Source: Ignavibacteriota bacterium
GTDB taxonomy: Bacteria; Bacteroidota; Ignavibacteria; Ignavibacteriales; Melioribacteraceae
Direction of reading: 5' to 3'
Length of the DNA: 49,238 nt
NCBI GenBank assembly: GCA_002746605.1
Contig: PDPT01000050.1
Span: 1 to 49,238, forward strand
The notes below the pieces were generated by a model. It was not told the origin of the DNA. It saw only the letters and a list, made by a program, of their open reading frames with translations, and searched no databases. Of the stretch, positions 10,550 through 19,877 are shown one piece after another (positions within the stretch are counted from its first letter, which is position 1; each line of letters starts with the position of its first letter). Made by a program: the position numbers and the translations under genes.

Positions 10550-10557
10550 TATCTTTG
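10550..10557 (+). promoter_or_regulatory. Candidate -7 promoter element (TATCTTTG) before the lytR_C-rsfS-argS genes
   Basis: TATCTTTG fits the Bacteroidetes-type -7 consensus TAnnTTTG and sits 55 bases before the TTG start at 10613 in a 216-base gap. No convincing TTTG/TTG -33 box is seen at the expected distance, so this is a weak call. Nothing else is visible in this gap. Confidence 0.3.
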
Positions 10558-10612
10558 AAGATATAATTGCATGAATATTTTTGAATTATAATTAAGTTTT
10601 AAGGTCTTAATT

Positions 10613-11125
10613 TTGGCAAAGAGAAAACCAAAAAAAAATATCAAAGTTACTCAAGATATAAAATCTTCTACTATAAATATTTTTTACAACATATTGATAT
10701 TTGTTATAGCCGTTGTAATTATTTATTTGGGTTATTCAATTTATTTGAAATTATCTAAAAAGAATTCTGAACTTTCAAGTGCAGAAAAAAAAGAAGTTGC
10801 GGCAGAGATAATTCAGCTTGATGTGTTAAATGGTTGCGGAGTAAGCGGAGTTGCAGATAGATTTACAGATTATTTGCGTGCGCATAATTTTGATGTTGTT
10901 GAACTCGGTAATTATAAAGTTAACGGAGTTGTTAATTACAATATAAATGAAACCTTTGTTATCGATAGAATTGGCAATAGAGCTAATGCCTTAAAGGTTG
11001 CCAAAGAACTCGGTATTGAAAATGTAAAAGTAATTCAGCAGTTAAATGAAGATTATTTTCTTGATGTATCTTTGATAATAGGAAAAGATTATTATAAATT
11101 AAAACCAATAAAGGGAACTGAATAA
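10613..11125 (+). CDS. LytR_C domain membrane protein
   Basis: 170 residues. A basic N-terminus (AKRKPKKN) leads to one transmembrane helix at about 24-46. The rest is extracytoplasmic: IQLDVLNGCGVSGVADRFTD through VKVIQQLNEDYFLDVSLIIGKDY, the pattern of the LytR cell-envelope-related transcriptional attenuator C-terminal domain (LytR_C). The catalytic LCP domain is absent, so it is not a cell-wall polymer ligase by itself. The domain is often found next to rsfS in Bacteroidota/Chlorobiota-like genomes, as here. TTG is the likely start, with AAGG about 9 bases upstream. The rsfS start follows 2 bases after its stop, so the two are translationally close. Confidence 0.75.
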   Translation: MAKRKPKKNIKVTQDIKSSTINIFYNILIFVIAVVIIYLGYSIYLKLSKKNSELSSAEKKEVAAEIIQLDVLNGCGVSGVADRFTDYLRAHNFDVVELGNYKVNGVVNYNINETFVIDRIGNRANALKVAKELGIENVKVIQQLNEDYFLDVSLIIGKDYYKLKPIKGTE

Positions 11126-11127
11126 AG

Positions 11128-11493
11128 TTGAAAGCTAAAGAAATTATCAACCAAGTTGTAGAAATTATACAATCTAAAAAAGGGCATAACATATCAATTC
11201 TTGATCTAACGAAACTTTCGGCAATGGCTGATTATTTTATAATTTGTTCTGCCGATGCAAATGTTCAAGTAAAAGCAATAGCTGATGAAATTGATAAAAA
11301 ACTACGTAAGCAAGGCGTTAAAAGCTCTAACAAAGAAGGCTACAATTCATTAAATTGGGTTTTGTTAGATTACTTTGATGTAGTTGTACATATATTCAAA
11401 AAAGATGCTAGAGAGTTTTACAACTTGGAAAAACTCTGGGGCGATGCTGAAATTACTTACATAGAAGACGTAAATAACTCTTTTCATAAATAA
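11128..11493 (+). CDS. rsfS: Ribosomal silencing factor RsfS (Iojap family)
   Basis: 121 residues, the normal family size. Diagnostic blocks are ILDLTKLSAMADYFIICSAD near the N-terminus and WVLLDYFDVVVHIFKKDARE followed by FYNLEKLWGDA. RsfS binds ribosomal protein L14 on the large subunit and blocks subunit joining during starvation. TTG start, 2 bases after the LytR_C gene; argS follows after 15 bases, so a three-gene unit is likely. Confidence 0.95.
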   Translation: MKAKEIINQVVEIIQSKKGHNISILDLTKLSAMADYFIICSADANVQVKAIADEIDKKLRKQGVKSSNKEGYNSLNWVLLDYFDVVVHIFKKDAREFYNLEKLWGDAEITYIEDVNNSFHK

Positions 11494-11508
11494 TCCTTAG
11501 AACATACT

Positions 11509-13137
11509 GTGAAAAATTATCTTAATAAAATTTTTGATGAAGCTAAAAATAAATTAAACTATCTTAATGATATAGAACTGCAGTTTAGTATTCCGCAAGA
11601 ATCGTCTCATGGCGATTACTCGATAAATGCAGCAATGATGCTTTCAAAAAAACTGAAGAAAAATCCAAGGGAAATTGCTAATGAAATTATTGAAAATTTG
11701 AAATACGATAGCAAAATAATTTCTAAAATTGATATTGCCGGACCCGGATTTATTAATTTTTATTTTACACATACATTTGTAAATAAATTTCTTGAAACAG
11801 TAATTTCGAAAGGAAGTTCTTTTGGACATTTTGATAAGTTTAAGGATAAAACTGCTAACGTAGAATTTGTTTCAGCAAACCCAACCGGACCTTTAACTGT
11901 AGGACACGGAAGAAATGCTGTCCTCGGAGATGTAATTTCCAATCTGCTCGAAGCTATTGGGTATAGTGTTGACCGTGAATATTATTTTAATAATGCGGGC
12001 AGACAAATGCGTGTGTTGGGAAAATCCATTGCACTAAGATATTTAGAATTATTTGGAGTTAATGAAGAATTTCCTGAAGAATGTTACCAAGGTGAATATA
12101 TCAAAGATATTGCTAAAAAAGTTAAAGCTGAATTTGGCAATAAATTTCAAGATGATATTGAAAATAATATTTTTAAAGAAACCGCCGAAAGAGAAATTTT
12201 TAATAACATTAAAAAAACTCTCGGAGACTTAAAGATAAATTTTGCTACATATTTCAACGAAGATAATTTATATAAAAATAAAGATATTGATGAAGTACTA
12301 AAAAAGTTTGAAGAAAAAAATCTGTCTTATAAAAGTGAAGGTGCAACCTGGCTCAAGTTTTCGGAACTTGGACAAGGACAAGACAAGGTAATAATTAAAT
12401 CAACAGGAGAACCGACATACAGACTTCCCGACATTGCCTATCATGAATCAAAATTTAAACGTGGTTATGATTTAATTGTTGATATTTTTGGTTCAGATCA
12501 TAATGCAACTTATCCTGATGTGCTTGCCGGAACTAAATCTCTCGGTTATGATATAGAAAAAGTTAAAGTTGTTATTTATCAATTTGTAACAATTATTGAA
12601 AATGGCGAAGTTGTAAAGATGTCAACTCGTAAAGCTAATTTTATAACTTTAGATGAATTGATTGATGAAGTTGGTGCTGATGTGGTAAGATATTTTTTTA
12701 TAATGCGTAATCATTCTTCGCACATGAATTTTGATTTGGGTTTGGCAAAAAAGCACTCTGATGAGAATCCGATTTTTTATCTTAAATATGCTCATGCAAG
12801 AATTTGTTCTATCTTAAAATTAACTAAAGAAGAGAAGCTTAATTCATCGTTGGAAAATCTTAACTTATTAAATACTGAAATTGAACAAAAACTAATTAAG
12901 CATCTTCACTGTTTCGAGGATGAGGTTTATCAGTCTGCTGTTAATTTAGAGCCTCATAAAATAGCTAATTACTTAGAAACTCTTGCGGCTCTTTTTCATA
13001 AATTTTATACTGAATGTAGAATTATAGGTTCTGAAGTAAAATTAGCTGAAGCAAGAATTGCATTAATTGAATCTGTTAAAATTGTTCTTAAAAACGGGTT
13101 AAATTTATTAAGTATTGAACCACCGGAAAAAATGTAA
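11509..13137 (+). CDS. argS: Arginine--tRNA ligase
   Basis: 542 residues, full length for the shorter bacterial ArgS type. Domains in order: N-terminal Add1 domain (to about 100), class Ia catalytic core with the HIGH-type signature NPTGPLTVGHGRNAVLGD, the KMSKS-type loop KMSTRKAN followed by ITLDELIDEVGADVVRYFF, then the anticodon-binding DALR helical domain ending IEPPEKM. It charges tRNA-Arg with arginine using ATP; ArgS needs tRNA for amino-acid activation. The start is GTG with no strong Shine-Dalgarno, probably helped by coupling to rsfS upstream. It converges on comF. Confidence 0.96.
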   Translation: MKNYLNKIFDEAKNKLNYLNDIELQFSIPQESSHGDYSINAAMMLSKKLKKNPREIANEIIENLKYDSKIISKIDIAGPGFINFYFTHTFVNKFLETVISKGSSFGHFDKFKDKTANVEFVSANPTGPLTVGHGRNAVLGDVISNLLEAIGYSVDREYYFNNAGRQMRVLGKSIALRYLELFGVNEEFPEECYQGEYIKDIAKKVKAEFGNKFQDDIENNIFKETAEREIFNNIKKTLGDLKINFATYFNEDNLYKNKDIDEVLKKFEEKNLSYKSEGATWLKFSELGQGQDKVIIKSTGEPTYRLPDIAYHESKFKRGYDLIVDIFGSDHNATYPDVLAGTKSLGYDIEKVKVVIYQFVTIIENGEVVKMSTRKANFITLDELIDEVGADVVRYFFIMRNHSSHMNFDLGLAKKHSDENPIFYLKYAHARICSILKLTKEEKLNSSLENLNLLNTEIEQKLIKHLHCFEDEVYQSAVNLEPHKIANYLETLAALFHKFYTECRIIGSEVKLAEARIALIESVKIVLKNGLNLLSIEPPEKM

Positions 13138-13157
13138 GCGAGAAGTTGCCATGCGTA

Positions 13158-13179
13158 GCATAGACTTTCTAGTCTGTGC
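13158..13179. terminator. Hairpin between convergent argS and comF
   Basis: GCATAGACT at 13158-13166 and AGTCTGTGC at 13171-13179 form a 9-base-pair stem (one wobble) with a TTCT loop. It sits 20 bases after the argS stop and before the comF stop on the other strand, so it may end either or both transcripts. There is no long T tract. A similar hairpin is known to me as a dispersed repeat in related genomes, so it may be repeat-derived. Confidence 0.45.
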
Positions 13180-13261
13180 AAACAATAAATAAAATTATAT
13201 TTTTTAGCAGAATGTGATTGTTTAAATAATTTGTATCATCTTACAGATGCTAATAATCTTC

Positions 13262-13954
13262 TCATTCGGCAATGGCAACAGAAAGAGCATAAACTGACTT
13301 TGCGTCTTTCTCTAAAAGAACTCTTGCTGCTTCACTGATTGTTGAACCTGTTGTGATAACATCATCAACAAGAATGATTCTTTTGCCTTTAACTTTTCTC
13401 GGATTTCCACAAAATGTGAATGAATCTTTAACATTAGCTCTGCGTTCAGAAAGAGTTAGCTTTGTTTGAGTTTCTGTAAATCTGTTCCTTTTCAATACTT
13501 TAGGATTTATTTCAATCTTCATGACTTCAGAAATTCCTTTTGAAACTTCTTTGGCTTGGTTAAATCCTCTTGATGCTCTTTTCAAATAATGGAGCGGAAT
13601 GGGAATAATTAGGTCGGCATCCCAAAGCTGGATTTTGTTGTAAATCCTATTAGCAGAAATAACCCCAAGATATTTTCCCACTTTAAAATTACTTTTATAT
13701 TTTAATGAATGAATTAATTTTTGAAGTACAGAGTCTTCTCTGAAAATGAAAGCGGTTTGGAAATCCGTAATAATTTTCTCTTCTAAAAACTTTCTGTTAA
13801 ATTCACTTGAGATTAATTCCTGTTTGGCAAATTCAAGTTGCACAAAACAATTAGGACACAAAAATTTATTCTCTCTGAGTTTAGCATTGCATGATAAACA
13901 AAATCTCGGCAGAAAAAAATCTAAAATATTATTAGGTGTTAAATTAAAGCTCAA
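13262..13954 (-). CDS. comF: ComF family phosphoribosyltransferase-like protein
   Basis: 230 residues. An N-terminal zinc-ribbon-like segment has CLSCNAKLRENKFLCPNC (four cysteines, about residues 18-36). The C-terminal half holds the phosphoribosyltransferase signature ILVDDVITTGSTISEA near residue 190 and IPIPLHYLKRASRGFNQAK before it. In naturally competent bacteria ComF helps handling of incoming single-stranded DNA; in many others its role is unproven. The best start is TTG at 13954, preceded by AGGGA at 13965-13969. It is the last gene of the surE-vWA-comF minus-strand run. Confidence 0.88.
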   Translation of the reverse strand: MSFNLTPNNILDFFLPRFCLSCNAKLRENKFLCPNCFVQLEFAKQELISSEFNRKFLEEKIITDFQTAFIFREDSVLQKLIHSLKYKSNFKVGKYLGVISANRIYNKIQLWDADLIIPIPLHYLKRASRGFNQAKEVSKGISEVMKIEINPKVLKRNRFTETQTKLTLSERRANVKDSFTFCGNPRKVKGKRIILVDDVITTGSTISEAARVLLEKDAKSVYALSVAIAE

Positions 13955-13983
13955 TTTACTATTGTCCCTATTTCTTTGAGTTT

Positions 13984-16101
13984 TTATAGCATTTTAAGTT
14001 TTTTTCTTATCAGCCATTCAACTGCAAACAGAAGAACTATTAAAATTAAAATGGTTGTTAAATCAGCTAAATGTAACTCGCTCACTTTTGTTTTATAATA
14101 AATTTTAGCTTCGTAATTTTTGCTTAGTTTAATCTTTAAGGAATCAGCCTTGTTTATACTTACATAGAGACCATTTGTAGAATTTGAAATTGATTTCAAA
14201 AAACTTGCATCCATTTTCTTTGTTATTGCTTCCGGCTCGATAGGGTCAATATTAAAAATTCCTCTCTGAGCCGTAATATTTTTTTTATTATCTATTAACT
14301 CAGCTGAATAATTGTAAATACCGGGCTGATTAAATTTTGTCTGAACTTCATAGAGTCCATTGTCAGTATTTTTGAAAAATAAAGTTTTTGTATTTTTCTT
14401 ATTTTTATTAGTAATTGTAAGTTTTATTGATTCATTATTGATTGCTTCAAGTATTTCGTTGTATCTTACTGCAGTAAAAGTAATGGTTTCGCTTAAGTTA
14501 TAATTTTTTTTGTTTGATTTAACCTTGAACAAATCTTCGTCTGATTTAAGAGTTAACCATTTAACAGCGTTGTAGAGAAAATTTTGAAATAAAAATTGAT
14601 TCTTTGTGTTTAATTTCCACTTCCAAATATTTGCAGCTGCAATTGTTATATTTTTAAAACTATTATTAGAACTTTTTAAAATTATAGGGTTTACAGGGCT
14701 TTCTAATAAAATTTCCGTACTTATATTTGACAATAATCTTGTATTTGTAATGTTGATTGGCGGTAATTGTCTCCAATCAGAAAGCGAGGAAGGATCATTT
14801 CCTAATAAACTATTTGAAGTTCCCAAGGGTTCAACATCAGTTAAGGAAAAAGAGTCTGATATATTTTCTAATTTTGTGGGAAGAATTTCTTGCAATAAGT
14901 TTAAGTTGCCATAATCGATGTTAAGTGAAAAATTAATAAGTGTTGGCTTCTTTCTTAGTTTTATTGTTTCAATAATATTTGCCAGAAAATTTTTATTACT
15001 TTTTTTTGTGGGATAACCAACAAAAATTAAAATATCAGAATCTTTAATATTTTTATTTGAATTATTTTGATTATAAATTAAATTATTATTTATTTCTACA
15101 ATTTGCACTACTTCAAATTCTTTATTTGATTTTAATGTTTGATAAATTGCCGATAAATCTCTACTTGGCGAACCTCCGATAATTACAATCTTCTTTTTCG
15201 AACTTAAAATATTTATGATTGTTGATTTTCTATTGTTGTTTAAATTATCATCTCCGAAAATTTCCTTAACTTTTACAGTTAATTTATATTTCCCTTCGTT
15301 AGGATTTTTGTAAGTAAACGATACCCTGTTTATTCCACTTTTGTTTAAAATAATATTTTTCTTATCAATTAGTTTATTCTCCTCAAATAAACTAATCTCA
15401 GTTATCTTATTCTGAAAATGTTTGTTGCTTACTATAATTTCAATTTTTGTTTCACGATTTGAATAAACGAATTCATTGGTTTTTATTTGTTCAATGCTTA
15501 TATCTTTATTATCGGATGTATCTCCAATACCTAGAGTAAATACAGGAAAGTCAAATTCAGAAAACTTATTTTGTACATTTAATCCTTCATTAACAATGCC
15601 ATCCGAAATGATTACAGCCGAACTTATATTTTTCTCTGATTTTAATTTTTCGAATATGGAAAAAAACTCAGTAGAATTATCATTAAAACTTAAGGAATCT
15701 GCTTCAAGGTTTTTTATTGATGTAATTGAATCCCCGAATGTATAAATTTTATTCTCAACTTCAGAGTTTTTATTTAATTCATTTATAAATTGTTTTAGTT
15801 TCTTTAAATCCTCAGTAGAGGAGAACATTTTTATTGATTTGGAGTTATCAACAAAAATAATATTTTTTAGTTCAATTTTTTCCTTTGATACAGATTTTAC
15901 AATAGGATTAAAAATTAAAAAAATGATAAGTATTAGAGCGAGAGTTCTTGCCAAAATCAAAATACTTTTTTGAAATTTGTTAATTTTTGGAAGAGTAATT
16001 CTATAAATAAAAATAGTATAGATTATAACTATAATTGCGGTAAGGAAAAAATATATTGGCTGATAAGCCATTGAAATATGGATATTATTAAACCAATTCA
16101 T
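13984..16101 (-). CDS. Membrane-anchored vWA / GATase-like domain protein
   Basis: 705 residues. Two N-terminal membrane helices (about 15-35 and 45-66) are followed by a von Willebrand factor A-like region (FVDNSKS for the metal site, later AVIISDGIVNEG) and then by an Ig-like stretch. A Rossmann-type segment begins KKIVIIGGSPSRDLSAIY near residue 305 and resembles the glutamine-amidotransferase-like region of this family. Another beta domain and a C-terminal helix (about 680-698, LTTILILIVLLFAVEWLI) follow. The large middle part is expected in the periplasm. Proteins of this type are common in Bacteroidota and relatives, with no established function. It lies 21 bases after surE on the same strand. 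Confidence 0.65.
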   Translation of the reverse strand: MNWFNNIHISMAYQPIYFFLTAIIVIIYTIFIYRITLPKINKFQKSILILARTLALILIIFLIFNPIVKSVSKEKIELKNIIFVDNSKSIKMFSSTEDLKKLKQFINELNKNSEVENKIYTFGDSITSIKNLEADSLSFNDNSTEFFSIFEKLKSEKNISSAVIISDGIVNEGLNVQNKFSEFDFPVFTLGIGDTSDNKDISIEQIKTNEFVYSNRETKIEIIVSNKHFQNKITEISLFEENKLIDKKNIILNKSGINRVSFTYKNPNEGKYKLTVKVKEIFGDDNLNNNRKSTIINILSSKKKIVIIGGSPSRDLSAIYQTLKSNKEFEVVQIVEINNNLIYNQNNSNKNIKDSDILIFVGYPTKKSNKNFLANIIETIKLRKKPTLINFSLNIDYGNLNLLQEILPTKLENISDSFSLTDVEPLGTSNSLLGNDPSSLSDWRQLPPINITNTRLLSNISTEILLESPVNPIILKSSNNSFKNITIAAANIWKWKLNTKNQFLFQNFLYNAVKWLTLKSDEDLFKVKSNKKNYNLSETITFTAVRYNEILEAINNESIKLTITNKNKKNTKTLFFKNTDNGLYEVQTKFNQPGIYNYSAELIDNKKNITAQRGIFNIDPIEPEAITKKMDASFLKSISNSTNGLYVSINKADSLKIKLSKNYEAKIYYKTKVSELHLADLTTILILIVLLFAVEWLIRKKLKML

Positions 16102-16122
16102 AAATATTATATTATTTAACCT

Positions 16123-16875
16123 TTAGAAATTCCAGTTCTTCAGTTCCTCTAATGTTTTATAATCTGTTAAATCGAAGTGGATAGGTGTAACGGCAACATA
16201 ATTATTTTTAACGGCAATTTGATCATTTCTTAAATCATCAGTTAAATCAGTCATAACACCGGTTAGCCAATAATAATTATTTCCGTAAGGATCTTTACGC
16301 TCTTCATAAATATCATCCCACTTGGAGCAACCTTGTCTGGTTGGTAAAATTCCTTTTATTTTTCCTTCCGGCAAATTGGGAATATTAACATTTAACAAAA
16401 CTCCTTCTTTTAACCCATTTTGAAGAACTTTTTCTGTAATTTGCTTTGCAATCTTTTCCGCATATTCAAAAGAAGTTGGAACATGATCTGTGATTGAAAA
16501 CGCTATTGCCGGACAATCCATAATTGCGGCTTCTCTTGCGGCGGAAACTGTTCCTGAATAGATTAAGTTTATTGCAGTGTTTGCTCCGTGGTTTATTCCC
16601 GAAACAACAATATCGGGTTTCTTATTCAAAATATTTCTGATACCAAACTTCACACAATCAGCAGGCGTGCCTTCAATTGCATAGCCGGTAAATTTATCTC
16701 GTAAATTAACTTCGGTGCATCTTAATGGATATTTCATTGTTATTGAATGACCTGCTGCACTTTTTTCTGTTACAGGTGCAACAATAGTTACTTCACCAAT
16801 TTCGCTCATGGCTTGGGTTAAATGAAAAATTCCATCGGCTCCGATTCCGTCATCATTACAAACCAAGATTTTCAT
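16123..16875 (-). CDS. surE: 5'/3'-nucleotidase SurE
   Basis: 250 residues, typical length. MKILVCNDDGIGADGI gives the metal-binding Asp pair at residues 8-9. PVTEKSAAGHSITM supplies the conserved serine and VSGINHGANTAINLIYSGTV the conserved asparagine and phosphate-binding turn. SurE removes phosphate from nucleoside 5'- and 3'-monophosphates and from short polyphosphate, and is linked to stationary-phase survival. Divergent from the plus-strand gene at 17004; first gene of a three-gene minus unit. AAGGAATTTA before ATG is a fair binding site. Confidence 0.95.
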   Translation of the reverse strand: MKILVCNDDGIGADGIFHLTQAMSEIGEVTIVAPVTEKSAAGHSITMKYPLRCTEVNLRDKFTGYAIEGTPADCVKFGIRNILNKKPDIVVSGINHGANTAINLIYSGTVSAAREAAIMDCPAIAFSITDHVPTSFEYAEKIAKQITEKVLQNGLKEGVLLNVNIPNLPEGKIKGILPTRQGCSKWDDIYEERKDPYGNNYYWLTGVMTDLTDDLRNDQIAVKNNYVAVTPIHFDLTDYKTLEELKNWNF

Positions 16876-17003
16876 TAAATTCCTTTATTAAATTATTTAT
16901 TTTATTCTAATTAAGAAATATAGTAAACTTTATTAATTAAACAGTCATTATAAAAAAGTGTATATTTATATTTGTGATAATTTTTTAGATAAGGTTTATT
17001 AGA

Positions 17004-17831
17004 ATGAAGAAATTATTTCTAATAATTATTTTTCAGTTATTAATTACAAATTATTTTTATTCTCAGACAGATTCCGTAGAAGTTTTTATTATCGGTGCTT
17101 ATGTCACACCCGAAAAACCTCATACATTTCATCTTTCGTTTTTTACTTCTAAGAATGTAAAAACAAAAATAAAGATTGATGAAAAATATATAACCAATGT
17201 TTCCAATGAGTTCACAGAAGATCACTCTGCAGCAATAGATTTTACAAACTTTAATTTCAAAGATAAATTTGTTTCTTATCAAATAATAAGCACTAATGAG
17301 AAAGGCGAAAAATTTGAAAGCGAAGTTTTTGAAATAGTTTTGCCTTATGAAGAATTTATAGAAACAAAAGAGGGAACAAATCCTATTTTTACAATATTGA
17401 CTGGAATGCTTTTGTATTTTTTACCTTCTCCAAATTATGTTTTTTATGAGGGACAAAAAATTTTCAGTCTGACTAAAGAAATTCCGGTAATAACATTTTA
17501 TTCCTCCGGATATAATTATCCTTCGGGACATATTAGTTTGGAATATTCACATTTTTATAAAGATAACTTCAATAATATTTTAAGATTCGGCTATAAACAT
17601 GTTATCCCGATACAATATATAGAATATATTTCACCAGGAATTACTGCCTTTACAAATTTTAATGGCTTAAATGGAATTGGTCTTGAAACATCCATAGGTT
17701 TTTTTAAGGTCTTTGATGTTTTTACAGTCTATTCGCGATATAGATATAACTTAAAACCAACTAATAGTAAAAACCATTTTCATGAAATAAGTGTTGGTCT
17801 TTATTCAAATTTCTTTACTATAGATTTTTAA
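17004..17831 (+). CDS. Putative outer-membrane protein, unknown function
   Basis: 275 residues. A signal peptide (about 1-20, ending NYFYS) is followed by a beta-sandwich-like stretch (about 25-115, VEVFIIGAYVTPEKPHTFHL) and by alternating amphipathic strands from about 170 onward (ISLEYSHFYKD, ILRFGYKHVIP, VFTVYSRYRYNL). The C-terminus ends in Phe, a common outer-membrane barrel signal. This suggests a small barrel in the outer membrane. I do not recognise a family. A TAnnTTTG element at 16967-16974 could be part of its promoter. The methyltransferase gene starts 3 bases after its stop. Confidence 0.55.
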   Translation: MKKLFLIIIFQLLITNYFYSQTDSVEVFIIGAYVTPEKPHTFHLSFFTSKNVKTKIKIDEKYITNVSNEFTEDHSAAIDFTNFNFKDKFVSYQIISTNEKGEKFESEVFEIVLPYEEFIETKEGTNPIFTILTGMLLYFLPSPNYVFYEGQKIFSLTKEIPVITFYSSGYNYPSGHISLEYSHFYKDNFNNILRFGYKHVIPIQYIEYISPGITAFTNFNGLNGIGLETSIGFFKVFDVFTVYSRYRYNLKPTNSKNHFHEISVGLYSNFFTIDF

Positions 17832-17834
17832 TAT

Positions 17835-18698
17835 ATGATGAAAAAAAATAATTATGTCGATCTCGGTGAAAGAGGAAAGTATAATAAAAATAATAAGTTA
17901 AATGATTTAACAGGTAAAGAGTGGATTAAATTTTCTAAGTCTTGGTTTATACACAAACCAAAAAAAAGAAAAGAAAATGAAATACTTCACCCTGCAAAAT
18001 ATCCAGAAAGTCTTGTGGAAGAGTTTATAAAATTTTTCACAAAAAAAAATAATTGGGTTTTTGATCCGTTTCTCGGAACAGGCAGCACTTTAATAGCTGC
18101 CGGAAATCTTGAACGCAATGGAGCGGGTATTGAGTTAAATGAAAATTATTATAACATTGCAAAAACAAGGATAGCGCAAGAGAATTTCAAGAAAAAAATA
18201 TATTCTTTGAACGGTAATTCATTAAATCTTAAAAGCTTGTTGAAAGAAAAAAATCTTTCGAGAAGGAAATTTGATTATATAATTACTTCTCCTCCTTATT
18301 GGAATCAATTGGAAAGAAATAATATCCGGCAAAAAGAGAGAAACACAGCAGGCTTAGATACTAAATATTCCAATGCAAAAAATGATATTGGAAATCTGAA
18401 AAGTTACGAAGATTTTCTTGAAGCGCAAGCAAAAATTTTTGATTTGGTCTTTGATGTAACCAAAAAGAATGCTTATCTTACAATTATTACAAATAACATT
18501 TATTACAAAAGCAAACTTTACCCTCTTGCATTTGATACGGCTTTAAGCCTTACAAACAGAGGTGCAAAAAGCTGGGTGTTAAAAGATGAAAAAATTTGGC
18601 TGCAGGATGATAAACCACTTATTGCTCTTGGTGTTAATAGTGCTTGGGTTGGTAATAGACATCACCAATATTGTTTAATTTTCAGAAAGGAAATATAG
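17835..18698 (+). CDS. Orphan DNA methyltransferase, N4-cytosine/N6-adenine type
   Basis: 287 residues. A short N-terminal region (TGKEWIKFSKSWF, then EILHPAKYPESLVEEF) precedes motif I DPFLGTGST (residues 77-85). The acidic end of strand 2 is GAGIELNENYYNIAK, and the catalytic motif IV is TSPPYW (151-156), the form usual in N4-cytosine enzymes and some N6-adenine enzymes. It would transfer a methyl group from SAM to an exocyclic amino group in DNA. No restriction endonuclease or specificity gene is nearby, so it appears solitary and may have a regulatory or self-protection role. The broken gene at 5550-5780 has the same N-terminal layout. xseA starts 3 bases downstream. Confidence 0.83.
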   Translation: MMKKNNYVDLGERGKYNKNNKLNDLTGKEWIKFSKSWFIHKPKKRKENEILHPAKYPESLVEEFIKFFTKKNNWVFDPFLGTGSTLIAAGNLERNGAGIELNENYYNIAKTRIAQENFKKKIYSLNGNSLNLKSLLKEKNLSRRKFDYIITSPPYWNQLERNNIRQKERNTAGLDTKYSNAKNDIGNLKSYEDFLEAQAKIFDLVFDVTKKNAYLTIITNNIYYKSKLYPLAFDTALSLTNRGAKSWVLKDEKIWLQDDKPLIALGVNSAWVGNRHHQYCLIFRKEI

Positions 18699-18701
18699 AA
18701 C

Positions 18702-19877
18702 TTGGAATTTGCTGTTTCGGTAAGTGAAATAACTTCGTTAATAAAAAGAACACTTGAAGAAAGCTTTGAACAAATAAAAGTTATCGGCGAAATTTCAAAC
18801 TTTAAAGCTCATAGTTCCGGTCATTGGTATTTTTCGCTCAAAGACAGCAATGCAACAATAAATTGTACAATGTGGAAAGGAATAAACAATTACGTTTTCT
18901 TTACTCCACAAGATGGAATGAAAGTTATTTTAACCGGAAGAATTACCGTTTATCCACCAAGAGGAACTTACCAGTTAGATGTTAAATCAATGAAACCGGC
19001 AGGCGAAGGAGAATTACAAAAAGCATTTAATGAGTTAAAGGCGAGATTAAATGATGAGGGGTTGTTTGCTCCCGAACATAAAAAAGAAATTCCTATCTTT
19101 CCAAATAAAATTGGTATTGTAACAGGGAAAGATACAGCAGCTTTACGTGATATGCTGAATATTGCAGAAAGAAGATATCCTTTAGTAAATTTGATTATTG
19201 TTCCGGCTAAAGTTCAAGGCGAAGGTGCGGCGGAAGAAATTACCAAAAATATAAAAGAATTAAACAAACTGAAAGATGTTGATGTGATAATTGTTTCACG
19301 AGGCGGAGGTTCTCTCGAAGATTTGTGGGCATTTAACGAAGAAATTGTTGCACGTGCAATTTTTAATTCCAAAATACCTGTTATTACAGGTGTTGGACAC
19401 GAAATTGATTTTACAATTGCTGATTTTGTTGCAGATTTAAGAGCACCAACACCTTCTGCAGCAATGGAATTAGCAACTCCAAATCAACCAGAAATTTTTG
19501 CCTTTATTGATGAATTTTCCTATAATAGTAAGAAATATATATTAGATAAGTTGGAAAGCTACAGAGAGGAAATAGATTCTATAATTGAATCGTATGGATT
19601 CAAAAATTTAATAAATAAAATTAATAATAGAAAACAAGAAATTGATAATTATATTTTTAGAATCCAAAACTTGATAAGTAATAAAATTACTAAAACAAAA
19701 AATGAAATTAATTTATGCAATAAAATTGTATCATATAATAACATTGAACAAATTCTTGATAAAGGATTTACGCTAATTGAACAAGATAATAAGTTCATAA
19801 AAAATAAGAAATCTTTTATCAATAATTCAGAATTTAATATTAAATTTGTCGATGGAAAAGTGAGAATTAAGCAGTGA
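18702..19877 (+). CDS. xseA: Exodeoxyribonuclease VII large subunit
   Basis: 391 residues. N-terminal OB fold (VIGEISNFKAHSSGHWYFSL, MWKGINNY), then the catalytic region (IGIVTGKDTAALRDMLNIAE; VIIVSRGGGSLEDLWAFNEE; VITGVGHEIDFTIADFVADL with APTPSAAAE-like RAPTPSAAMELA), then a coiled-coil segment and a short C-terminal piece. With XseB it degrades single-stranded DNA into oligonucleotides. TTG start, 3 bases after the methyltransferase stop; overlaps xseB by 4 bases. Confidence 0.95.
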   Translation: MEFAVSVSEITSLIKRTLEESFEQIKVIGEISNFKAHSSGHWYFSLKDSNATINCTMWKGINNYVFFTPQDGMKVILTGRITVYPPRGTYQLDVKSMKPAGEGELQKAFNELKARLNDEGLFAPEHKKEIPIFPNKIGIVTGKDTAALRDMLNIAERRYPLVNLIIVPAKVQGEGAAEEITKNIKELNKLKDVDVIIVSRGGGSLEDLWAFNEEIVARAIFNSKIPVITGVGHEIDFTIADFVADLRAPTPSAAMELATPNQPEIFAFIDEFSYNSKKYILDKLESYREEIDSIIESYGFKNLINKINNRKQEIDNYIFRIQNLISNKITKTKNEINLCNKIVSYNNIEQILDKGFTLIEQDNKFIKNKKSFINNSEFNIKFVDGKVRIKQ

